A stretch of 7,214 bases of DNA, taken from assembly GCA_015522385.1 (NCBI GenBank), contig WAMJ01000085.1:1-7214 (forward strand), written 5' to 3'. This DNA comes from Candidatus Heimdallarchaeota archaeon (lineage in GTDB: Archaea; Asgardarchaeota; Heimdallarchaeia; Heimdallarchaeales; Kariarchaeaceae). The translations under genes and the position numbers were made by a program. Positions 1 through 5,377 of this stretch are shown piece by piece. Position 1 is the stretch's first letter. Every line of letters begins with the position of its first letter. Below the pieces are notes generated by a model. That model was not told the DNA's origin. It saw only the letters and a list, made by a program, of their open reading frames with translations, and made no database searches.

Positions 1-154
1 CTTTATCGTGTTCCTCGGGGATCGTCCACGTTGCGGAGGGGTGTACTTCTTTCAGTCTGGTCGGTCCTATAGTAAGCGTATCTTGATCAAGGGTATGAGC
101 CTCAGGGATATTGTGTCGAAGAAATCGACACATGTCTCTGCCAGATTGTATCAC
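1..154 (-). CDS. Partial unrecognised protein, N-terminal part only (runs off left edge)
   Basis: A minus-strand frame is open from the window edge to an in-frame TGA near 164-166. It offers GTG starts at 157 and 154 and an ATG at 133. I chose GTG 154 because a GAGG lies 7 nt upstream of it. The product reads with an ordinary soluble-protein composition rich in Asp, Glu, Thr and Pro (for example the stretch PEAHTLDQDTLTIGPTRLKE), with no motif I recognise. The plus strand is also open here in the codon-aligned antisense frame (8-259), but that product is Ser/Arg/Gly/His-rich like an antisense shadow. Purines at the first codon position are only slightly more frequent in the minus frame, so the strand choice is weak. 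If real, the gene diverges from the HTH-peptidase gene with about 80 bp between starts. Confidence 0.4.
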   Translation of the reverse strand, partial: MIQSGRDMCRFLRHNIPEAHTLDQDTLTIGPTRLKEVHPSATWTIPEEHDK

Positions 155-204
155 CACAGATCCTCAAATGATTTTACCACTGCGGGCAATCTGAGCTCAC
201 TATC

Positions 205-210
205 TTTATG
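205..210 (+). promoter_or_regulatory. Candidate archaeal box A (TATA-like) for the HTH-peptidase gene
   Basis: TTTATG is centred about 26-27 nt upstream of the ATG at 234, the spacing expected for a leaderless archaeal transcript starting at or next to that ATG. It is only about 20 nt from the alternative TTG start at 228, which favours the ATG. The match to the TTTATA-type consensus is imperfect. Confidence 0.4.
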
Positions 211-233
211 TACCTCTGTGAGAAATATTGTCT

Positions 234-1334
234 ATGGGAGATGCTTTGGTCAATCCTGATGTTCTCAAATGGGCACGAGAGAGAAGAGGGTTAGATTTGG
301 CTGAGGCAGCAAAGAAGATCCGTGTTTCCCCCAAGAAATTGGCTGCTGTCGAGAGTGGTCACAAACACCTAACCTTTAACCAATTGCTCAAGGTTTCCAA
401 GGTCTACAAGCGAGCCCCAATCGTCTTCTATCTCGATCATATGCCCGAGGATTACAGTCTCCCCGATTTCAGATCGAGGGGGGACGAGTACAGCGGTGAT
501 CTGTATGTCGTGATACGTGATTTCATTACTCGAAAGCAACAGATCGAATCTCTTTCCAGGTCACTTGGTATCAAGTTCAATTACAGCTACATCGGTTCTG
601 AACAATCTGAGGATGGTGTTCTTGCCCGGATCAACCAGATCCTGCCTTACTCCCTTGAAGACCTCAGGGGCAAGAGAGACAACGAGGTCCTGAAGTACTG
701 GAGGAAAAGACTTAGTGCGCTCGGTATCATGGTCTTCCAATTCTGTGGTATCGATCGTGAGGTCACTAGGGGTTTCCTCCTACGAGGTACTCCATATCCT
801 GTTATCGCGCTTAACAAGAAGGACAGCCACTATGCAAGAGTATTCACCCTCTTCCACGAGCTTGCTCACCTGATCAGAGGGGAAGAGGGTTTATGTGGGA
901 AAGAGAGTGAGGTAATGGGGATATCAGACATTGAGGTTCTCTGCAATCGGGTGGCAGGTCGTTATCTCGTACCCGACAGTTATTTAGAGGAATATACAGA
1001 TTTGGAGGTGCCTAAGCTCTCCCGGAGATTCAAGGTAAGTTATTCAGTGATTAGCATTCGTCTCGGTATAGAGATCCCTCCCCAGAAATCAAAGCAGAGA
1101 GAGGGTAAGGGCGGAAACTACTATCTCAATTTTGCAAATACATGGGGAGAAAACTTCATTGACCTTGTAATTCGATCTGTAAAGAGTGGTATGCTCGAGG
1201 ATAGCCAAGCGATGGATCTAACGGGCCTCACGATAAATGGTTACAATCATTTCAGCAGACTTCGGAGGAAGGGAAGCTCCAATAAGATTCTCGGTAGACA
1301 CCTCCATATTTGTACGGTTCGAGAGGTATTATGA
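234..1334 (+). CDS. Xre-family HTH regulator with ImmA/IrrE-type zinc peptidase domain
   Basis: This 366-residue protein has an N-terminal helix-turn-helix of the Xre type (residues about 8-64, with the core EAAKKIRVSPKKLAAVESG) and a C-terminal ImmA/IrrE-type (COG2856) metallopeptidase domain. The zinc motif is HELAH at 208-212. A downstream helix with Glu234 and Asn238 (IEVLCNRVAGRYLVP) matches the family's third-ligand region, so the active site looks intact. Family members bind DNA and cleave or control partner proteins, and Xre-COG2856 fusions are often encoded with PIN-domain toxins, as here. I chose ATG 234 over TTG 228 because of the box A spacing. The coding region overlaps the downstream PIN remnant by up to 98 nt. 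The last 20 or so residues, after RLRRKG, read through the PIN start region and look unlike a natural end, so the C-terminus may have been altered by a small indel. Confidence 0.88.
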   Translation: MGDALVNPDVLKWARERRGLDLAEAAKKIRVSPKKLAAVESGHKHLTFNQLLKVSKVYKRAPIVFYLDHMPEDYSLPDFRSRGDEYSGDLYVVIRDFITRKQQIESLSRSLGIKFNYSYIGSEQSEDGVLARINQILPYSLEDLRGKRDNEVLKYWRKRLSALGIMVFQFCGIDREVTRGFLLRGTPYPVIALNKKDSHYARVFTLFHELAHLIRGEEGLCGKESEVMGISDIEVLCNRVAGRYLVPDSYLEEYTDLEVPKLSRRFKVSYSVISIRLGIEIPPQKSKQREGKGGNYYLNFANTWGENFIDLVIRSVKSGMLEDSQAMDLTGLTINGYNHFSRLRRKGSSNKILGRHLHICTVREVL

Positions 1335-1470
1335 TAGAGATGCTGATAAATCACTCTGGAACCTCCTCGAAGGATGTCTTCAAGATGGTACCTTTCTCTT
1401 ATCCAAAATGGTTATCACTGAATTAGAACAGAAAAACAAAGAACTGAGTAAATGGATTAAAGATCCGTGA
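1237..1470 (+). pseudogene. Truncated DUF4411-like PIN-domain protein (toxin remnant)
   Basis: The frame encodes the beginning of a PIN-like nuclease of the DUF4411 type. From residue 17 it reads RFSVDTSIFVRFERYYDRDA, with Asp21 in the place of the first catalytic acidic residue, then SLWNLLE, and TELEQ carrying Glu62 and Glu64 at the second acidic position. It stops after WIKDP at residue 77, whereas the family is, from memory, about 150-170 residues, so the C-terminal acidic residues are missing. The natural start may have been at 1282, where ATA stands in the place expected for ATG in a family-like MRFSVDTS start, 8 nt after GGAGGAAGGG. The in-frame ATG 1237 adds 15 residues unlike the family. 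A +1 shift near 1455-1465 opens a further frame (…IRELIPFYTSDS…) ending at TGA 1559-1561, which may be a frameshifted continuation. Expected role of the intact ancestor: RNase toxin controlled by the upstream HTH-peptidase. Confidence 0.6.
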
Positions 1471-1541
1471 GTTGATCCCGTTCTACACCAGTGACAGCAC
1501 ACCCGGTAGTGCGGCCGTACTGCTGAGGAGGATTGATTCGT

Positions 1542-1703
1542 CTATTGGTAGCATACTCTGACCCGGGGATCTGTGGTTGTTAACCCTGTCCTGCCTTCGG
1601 TCAGGGCCTCAATCTGATCCTCAGTATGTGGAATCTGGTTTTGGAGATAAACGCTCACTTTTTCCAAGGGTTGTCCAAGACGGTGGGAGACTGTACTGAT
1701 CAT
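1542..1703 (-). CDS. Short unrecognised ORF (53 aa) overlapping the GNAT remnant stop
   Basis: The ATG at 1703 overlaps the TGA that ends the restored GNAT frame (ATGA arrangement), and GGAG lies just 2 nt upstream, which is closer than usual. The product begins MISTVSHRLGQPLEKVSVYL and has a helical, charged N-terminal half (residues 11-38) followed by a Thr/Arg-rich tail that looks less protein-like after residue 40. The 4-nt stop-start overlap is typical of translationally coupled operon genes, so this may be the 5' part of a gene that followed the acetyltransferase and was later cut short by the same rearrangement that left fragments on the plus strand. I do not recognise a family. It may equally be a chance ORF. 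Confidence 0.35.
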   Translation of the reverse strand: MISTVSHRLGQPLEKVSVYLQNQIPHTEDQIEALTEGRTGLTTTDPRVRVCYQ

Positions 1704-2208
1704 ATCTCCTTGATCTCTTCTTCATGCTCAAGCTCCTTGACCATCAGAGCGAATACTCTGCCCTTCTTCCCGCCGTAGCGGGCGACGAGCTTCTGCTGTG
1801 CGCTGTTGTCCAGATCCACAAGACCTCACCCTCCCTGTACCTTCCCTCCGCCCGTCTGACGAGCTCGGAGACCATCGACATCCCCAGATCACTCCTCTGG
1901 AACTCGGATGCGACACCGATGGTCACGATCCTGACCCTCGTGACAGGCTGCCCCTTCATCATCTGGTAGACGTCTGGAAGGCAGACGAGGAAGCCTGCGG
2001 GTCTACCTTCGGAGGTCTCGGCGATCACCCCCATGATCGGGTCATTCACCCCGTCCCATACCTGCCCGATGGCGTAGGGCAAGCCCGCGAGGGCGGGGTT
2101 CATCTTCACTCCGTCGGTGAGGTAGTAGAAGAAGGTGATCGAGAAGTAGATCAGCGAGGCTGCGAGATCCCCCGAGCTGTAGACAGGCTTCCGTGTCTGT
2201 TTCATCAC
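1700..2208 (-). pseudogene. Chimeric pseudogene: GPH-type sugar transporter N-terminus fused to GNAT acetyltransferase C-terminus, with a frameshift
   Basis: Starts are GTG 2208 or ATG 2205, with AGGTG directly abutting. Residues 8-62 match the N-terminus of GPH/MFS_2 cation-sugar symporters: SSGDLAASLIYFSITFFYYL, then GLPYAIGQVWDGVNDPIMG. Such transporters have about 450 residues and 12 helices, but here the frame switches near residue 63 (about 2022) to a soluble sequence. That part reads ETSEGRPAGFLV, then RVRIVTIGVASEFQRSDLGM, the acetyl-CoA-binding beta4-alpha3 region of a GNAT. After Trp131 (about 1817) the annotated frame turns to nonsense and ends at 1744. Another frame resumes the GNAT sense from about 1820 (DLDNSAQQKLVARYGGKKGR…VFALMVKEL) and ends at TGA 1700-1702. 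So two gene fragments were joined by deletion, and the second later lost its frame. No transport or acetyltransferase activity is expected. Confidence 0.8.
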
Positions 2209-2305
2209 CTACACAGCTACGCTGTCATAACATCCCTTGTGGAGAGTAGGTGGACAAATATCATGTGCTCTACAGTCGTCGCCGGTCTGCCTAGGAGTAC
2301 GGTGG

Positions 2306-2869
2306 CTACCCTCTCCTCTTCCTGCTGTTCCACCTGAAGTACAGGGTCAGGAGTGTGAAGAAGACAACGGTACCCACGACGTACTTGACCCGCCAGTCGG
2401 TCTCGTCGGTCGCCGGGAACGGTGGGTTCTCGCCCGACCTGACGAACCTCCATGAGAAGCACCCATCCCAATTACCGATGCCACTGGTGTCGGTGAAGAT
2501 GGTGAAGTAGGCAGCGACCGCGATCTCGGTGAAGTTCAGTCTTACCTCCTGCCTCAGTGGTGTGTAGTACGTTCGATTGTAAATGGTGACATTGCCGTTG
2601 TACAGGTCATTCTTCCCCACCTCGAACTGCCTGCTTTTGTACTCCACGGTGTAGTTCTGTAGGGATTCGCCATTGTAGCTGACGTTGATGATTCTGTACT
2701 CGATACCGAGCACATTCCATGTGTAGTTGAACTGTGCGATGAGCACTGCACTAAGAGCAGTGCCAAAATTTGAGAAGCACTCCTCCCTGACCTCATCATC
2801 GGGAACCACCTTCACTGCTGCTGCGGTAGTCAGCATTGTGACCATAAGGAGGGGTAGTACGTATCTCAT
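2306..2869 (-). CDS. Secreted, membrane-anchored small protein with many N-glycosylation sequons; unrecognised family
   Basis: The 187-residue product starts at ATG 2869. A GAGG lies 6 nt upstream and the first residues MRYVLPLLMVTMLTTAAA form a clear Sec signal peptide. Upstream in-frame codons would put a charged segment before this signal, so I rejected them. A single C-terminal transmembrane helix (about 162-178, VKYVVGTVVFFTLLTLY) is followed by basic NSRKRRG, giving a type I topology with the body outside the cell. The ectodomain (19-160) holds six N-x-S/T sequons at Asn48, 62, 72, 93, 98 and 112, alternating hydrophobic patterns suggesting beta-strands, and two cysteines (31 and 137) that could form a disulfide. 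I recognise no catalytic motif or family. It follows the ADP-ribosylglycohydrolase gene by 160 bp on the same strand and seems to have its own promoter. Confidence 0.75.
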   Translation of the reverse strand: MRYVLPLLMVTMLTTAAAVKVVPDDEVREECFSNFGTALSAVLIAQFNYTWNVLGIEYRIINVSYNGESLQNYTVEYKSRQFEVGKNDLYNGNVTIYNRTYYTPLRQEVRLNFTEIAVAAYFTIFTDTSGIGNWDGCFSWRFVRSGENPPFPATDETDWRVKYVVGTVVFFTLLTLYFRWNSRKRRG

Positions 2870-2897
2870 CTCCGTCCTCAGATGTGCACAACTCCTG

Positions 2898-2905
2898 TAA
2901 AATAG
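2898..2905 (-). promoter_or_regulatory. Candidate box A for the secreted-protein gene
   Basis: On the minus strand CTATTTTA is centred about 32 nt before the ATG at 2869. This would place the transcript start a few nucleotides before the GAGG ribosome binding site. It is a pattern match only. Confidence 0.35.
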
Positions 2906-2981
2906 CTTTCGTTGCGGGGATGAACCGCATCGCTGGTTATAGATACGGACGGTCAATCTGGCCATGACCCTCGATCTGATA

Positions 2982-2996
2982 CGACGGTCTCCGTCG
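2982..2996 (-). other. Small GC-rich hairpin downstream of the ADP-ribosylglycohydrolase gene
   Basis: CGACGG and CCGTCG form a perfect 6-bp stem with a 3-nt loop, starting about 34 nt past the stop codon at 3030. No U-tract follows on the minus strand, so it is not a standard intrinsic terminator. It may be a 3' processing or stability structure, or chance. Confidence 0.3.
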
Positions 2997-3029
2997 AGGT
3001 GTAGTCACTTCACCTGAGAGGACGGATGA

Positions 3030-3797
3030 TTACCTTCCACTCATGAATGTCTTGAAGTCCTCGATGACGTCCACCATGTCCTGTGGTAACCTGCTCATCG
3101 CCTCCTGCTCTATCCACTCCGGTACTCCGTAGAAGACCTCTGCTATAGCTCCCGACACCGCGCAGATCGTGTCGGTATCGCCACCGATGCTCACCGAGGT
3201 TCTGAGGGTGTCCTCGAAGTCCTCCGAGATCAGGAAGCAGTATATCGCCTGCGGAACGCTTCCTGCGCAGCTCGAGTTGAATCTGTAGCTCCTCTGAAGC
3301 TCGTCGAGCTCGAAGTCCACAGAGTAGCCCAGTGACTCGACGAACTCTCTGATATCCTGTTTGCTCCCCCCGGTTCTCGCTAGGTAGACGCTACCTGCAA
3401 CCGCCTTCGCTCCTTTGATCCCGTCGGGGTGGTCGTGCGAGACCGCTGCTGACTCCTCCGCCACCCTCAGGGTCTCTTCCATGGTGTCGAAGACCATCCC
3501 CACGGGCGATACCCGCATAGCCGATCCGTTCCCGTAGCTACCGTAGGGCTTAGGGTCGTCCGCTTTTATCCACCTCTTGAAGTTCCTTCCGTACCCCGCT
3601 CGGGGGTACTTCCTGCCCCACTTGTGCAGGTGCTTCTTAAAGTCCTGCTCGTTCATCAATGCCTCTGCCACACCAACCGTGAGCACGGTGTCGTCCGTGA
3701 AGGTGCATCCGTCACCAAACAGCGGGAAGTCCTTGGACCTGTGGTTGTTCCTCTCGTAGATTGACCCCACTATGTCCCCGATTATTGCCCCAATCAT
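3030..3797 (-). CDS. ADP-ribosylglycohydrolase family protein (ARH/DraG-like)
   Basis: The 255-residue protein carries the full motif set of the ADP_ribosyl_GH family. It begins MIGAIIGDIVGSIYE, as most members do. TDDT (34-37) and the C-terminal GGDTDT (205-210, Asp207 and Asp209) supply the ligands of the two-magnesium centre. YGNGSAMR (88-95) and SHDHPDG (120-126) are the typical substrate-loop motifs. The expected reaction is hydrolysis of ADP-ribose from modified proteins, nucleic acids or small ADP-ribosyl compounds in the cytoplasm; the substrate cannot be told from sequence. An earlier ATG at 3830 would add 11 residues, but its codons are the TATAAAT box, so the start at 3797 is preferred. 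Length is normal for a bacterial/archaeal DraG-like enzyme, with no missing key residue. It lies downstream of the Fic gene on the same strand. Confidence 0.93.
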   Translation of the reverse strand: MIGAIIGDIVGSIYERNNHRSKDFPLFGDGCTFTDDTVLTVGVAEALMNEQDFKKHLHKWGRKYPRAGYGRNFKRWIKADDPKPYGSYGNGSAMRVSPVGMVFDTMEETLRVAEESAAVSHDHPDGIKGAKAVAGSVYLARTGGSKQDIREFVESLGYSVDFELDELQRSYRFNSSCAGSVPQAIYCFLISEDFEDTLRTSVSIGGDTDTICAVSGAIAEVFYGVPEWIEQEAMSRLPQDMVDVIEDFKTFMSGR

Positions 3798-3820
3798 CTG
3801 ACCTGTCTTGAATCCGAGGA

Positions 3821-3827
3821 ATTTATA
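3821..3827 (-). promoter_or_regulatory. Archaeal TATA box for the ADP-ribosylglycohydrolase gene
   Basis: TATAAAT on the minus strand is centred about 27 nt upstream of ATG 3797. This fits leaderless transcription from that start and argues that the gene can be transcribed independently of the upstream Fic gene. Confidence 0.6.
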
Positions 3828-3833
3828 CATTGG

Positions 3834-3917
3834 TTATCTCAAGAGTATTATTCCCTGTGGAATCCAATTGATTTCAACTGTGGTGTCATAGTCGATTTTC
3901 CAGAATATTAATTTCAT
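3834..3917 (-). CDS. Putative 27-residue small protein between the Fic and ADP-ribosylglycohydrolase genes
   Basis: An ATG lies 7 nt after the Fic TGA, with AGGTGG ending directly in front of it. The frame runs 27 codons to a TAA just before the box A of the next gene. The product starts MKLIFWKIDYDTTVEINW and is hydrophobic with alternating residues that could form two beta-strands. The placement suggests translational coupling to the Fic gene, but the ribosome-binding spacing is almost zero and the ORF is short enough to be chance. It might also be the leftover start of a deleted gene. No family is recognised. Confidence 0.25.
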   Translation of the reverse strand: MKLIFWKIDYDTTVEINWIPQGIILLR

Positions 3918-3924
3918 CCACCTG

Positions 3925-5052
3925 TCAGATCCTTGTGACACGTGAGGCTCTTTTGGGAGAAGCCTCGTACAGATTCTTCAGGTAATTCACCAATTCCTCA
4001 AAATTAGAGATACTTTCTTCAGTAAGGGGTATGTCCTGTAGCGTTATAAGCTCTTTGAATTCTTCTGATTCCAACAACTCCTTCAGTGAGTCATGGAGAT
4101 ATTTTGTGTGCTCGAAGAATTCGTTGATGATCATGCTCACGACAAAACTGACCAAGTCCTTGTAATTTCCTTCATTCCCTGCATCCAACGCCCTCAGGTA
4201 ACGCTCACGATGCTCCTTTCCAATGTACAGGAATGGATATCCATGTGATTTTAGTTGGATCCGCATGATTTCCCTCCCGACCCTTCCATTGCCGTCTATG
4301 AAGGGATGGATCTCCTCAAATCTCTGGTGAAATCTGGCGATAGACTCCACGGGATGGAAGATCTCAAGATCATCATAGTAGTCCCTGATCAGTTCTTCTA
4401 ACTCCTCCTCTATGAGAATATGGGGAGTGGGCATGAAACTTGATCCCCTGATACCAACCATGCTGTTTCTAAAATAACCTGCGGCCTCATCATTGATATT
4501 CTCCAGTACGAACTGATGGATCTTCTTGATGAGGTCAATTGACACTTTATGATCTGGTCTCGTTCCCATAAACTCACGAAGCTTTTGGTAGTTGCGAACC
4601 TCGTGGAATTCCCTGATAGACTTACCTCCTACTGTTTGGTTCTCATTTAAGGTAAGGTCAGTATCCCTTAATGAGTAGGTATTTCCCTCGATGGCAGTTG
4701 TTCCATGTACGTACCTTGTGAACTCTGTATCTTCGTACTTCTCCATCTCAGATTTTGAGAAATGTGCGAGTCCCATGAAGAAGATCAACCTGATCCAGTC
4801 CAGAATTACGAACTCCTCCTCACCCAATATGTCCGAGATATAGTCCTTGTTCTGGATGGTCTTGATCATATCCTCAATGATTTTGCCTAGAGTTTTCACG
4901 TAGTATACTGGAACCTTTTCGGGATTGTACTTACCCACATGGTACATCTTCGCGAAGAATGGAGTTCTTGCTCTGTACTGGTAATATGTGGTTCTTCCCT
5001 TGGTATAGGTTTTGAGTTTAGACGTGAACTCCTCAATGTTGTCAAATTTCAC
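3925..5052 (-). CDS. Fic domain protein, class II (N-terminal inhibitory motif), likely AMPylator/nucleotidyl transferase
   Basis: The 375-residue protein has the complete Fic active-site motif HPFIDGNGRVGR at 249-260, with catalytic His249, the Asp253/Asn255 pair and Arg257/Arg260 for phosphate binding. Its inhibitory helix motif (S/T)xxxE(G/N) lies at 118-123 (TTAIEG), N-terminal to the Fic core, as in class II Fic proteins. Glu122 should hold Arg260 and block productive ATP binding until relieved. The flap region is about 203-212 (GSSFMPTPHI). The expected activity is transfer of AMP from ATP to a target hydroxyl side chain. Residues 1-60 form a short basic/aromatic segment (KGRTTYYQYRART) also seen in archaeal Fic proteins. 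The C-terminal 50 residues are helical and I do not recognise them. The GTG start at 5052 is set by AGGAGG 8 nt upstream. The gene lies downstream of the Hsp70-like gene, same strand, after a 325-bp gap. Confidence 0.93.
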   Translation of the reverse strand: MKFDNIEEFTSKLKTYTKGRTTYYQYRARTPFFAKMYHVGKYNPEKVPVYYVKTLGKIIEDMIKTIQNKDYISDILGEEEFVILDWIRLIFFMGLAHFSKSEMEKYEDTEFTRYVHGTTAIEGNTYSLRDTDLTLNENQTVGGKSIREFHEVRNYQKLREFMGTRPDHKVSIDLIKKIHQFVLENINDEAAGYFRNSMVGIRGSSFMPTPHILIEEELEELIRDYYDDLEIFHPVESIARFHQRFEEIHPFIDGNGRVGREIMRIQLKSHGYPFLYIGKEHRERYLRALDAGNEGNYKDLVSFVVSMIINEFFEHTKYLHDSLKELLESEEFKELITLQDIPLTEESISNFEELVNYLKNLYEASPKRASRVTRI

Positions 5053-5060
5053 TGAACCTT

Positions 5061-5066
5061 CCTCCT
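5061..5066 (-). promoter_or_regulatory. Strong ribosome binding site for the Fic gene
   Basis: AGGAGG on the minus strand lies 8 nt before GTG 5052. It decides this GTG as the start, since no ATG is near. It also implies a leadered transcript, unlike the apparently leaderless genes elsewhere in the window. Confidence 0.75.
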
Positions 5067-5103
5067 GAGCGAATTATTCTTTGATATTACCTCGCTTTTT
5101 AGG

Positions 5104-5109
5104 TATATG
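5104..5109 (-). promoter_or_regulatory. Candidate box A for the Fic gene
   Basis: CATATA on the minus strand (within TACATATACC) would place a transcript start near 5080, giving a leader of about 25-30 nt that contains the AGGAGG. The surrounding region is AT-rich and other boxes are possible. Confidence 0.3.
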
Positions 5110-5181
5110 TACTATGCCATATGCTTTCTAGAAAATGGCAGAAAAATTTGTATGCATTTTTAGAAACTTGAGTAGTGCATC

Positions 5182-5252
5182 GAGGATTGTATCTATTAAG
5201 GGTAAAGTGGTTAGTTCCTATAATATGTAATCTGGATACTTATACAATCCTC
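5182..5252. repeat. 11-bp perfect inverted repeat GAGGATTGTAT / ATACAATCCTC
   Basis: The arms are at 5182-5192 and 5242-5252 with a 49-nt spacer. Matching stops sharply outside the 11 bp. On an RNA copy the arms could close a domain. As DNA they could be paired protein-binding sites. Confidence 0.5.
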
Positions 5253-5254
5253 CT

Positions 5255-5270
5255 CATCAGGTAGCTGATG
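5255..5270. repeat. Short hairpin CATCAG-GTAG-CTGATG
   Basis: A perfect 6-bp stem with a 4-nt loop sits directly beside the right arm of the 11-bp repeat and before the next inverted repeat, making a compact run of potential structure. Confidence 0.4.
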
Positions 5271-5275
5271 TTCCT

Positions 5276-5308
5276 GATTATGGGTAGTGAGATTTTCAGT
5301 CCATAATC
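5276..5308. repeat. 8-bp inverted repeat GATTATGG / CCATAATC
   Basis: The arms are at 5276-5283 and 5301-5308 with a 17-nt loop, about 70-100 nt past the stop of the Hsp70-like gene. No U-tract follows on the minus strand, so a classical terminator is unlikely. Confidence 0.4.
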
Positions 5309-5377
5309 CTCTCTCAATAGCTCGCTGACACATTTCTGACTAATAGGTCTGTACGGTCAATATGTACAAATTACTAA

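Larger units (their letters stand above)
5053..5377. other. 325-bp AT-rich non-coding stretch with several inverted repeats
   Basis: No convincing ORF was found on either strand. It contains the Fic promoter region and a 10-bp palindrome TTTCTAGAAA near 5126-5135. Three inverted repeats follow: 11 bp (5182-5192 with 5242-5252), 6 bp with a 4-nt loop (5255-5260 with 5265-5270), and 8 bp (5276-5283 with 5301-5308). It may hold regulatory sites, the 3' UTR of the Hsp70-like gene, or a structured RNA. Confidence 0.5.

Noticed and set aside
112..132. Perfect 8-bp inverted repeat TGTGTCGA / TCGACACA with 5-nt loop
   Set aside because: It lies inside the likely minus-strand coding region, and a repeat of this size is expected about once by chance in a window this long. 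No promoter or terminator context supports it.
8..259. Plus-strand ORF of 83 codons
   Set aside because: Its product is Ser/Arg/Gly/His-rich with no recognisable motif, it overlaps the regulator start and box A, and it is the codon-aligned antisense of a more protein-like minus-strand frame.
1798..2337. Plus-strand ORF of 179 codons
   Set aside because: It is antisense to recognisable transporter and acetyltransferase sequence, and its own product is Asp/His/Pro/Arg-rich without motifs.
2217..2471. Minus-strand ORF of 84 codons overlapping the end of the secreted-protein gene
   Set aside because: Most of it is another frame of the secreted-protein gene, whose signal peptide, sequons and transmembrane helix identify the true frame.
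1524..5256. 12-bp match CAATCCTCCTCA shared by 5245-5256 and the minus strand of 1524-1535
   Set aside because: A few 12-bp matches are expected by chance within 7.2 kb when both strands are compared, and the flanks do not match, so it is not evidence of a mobile element.
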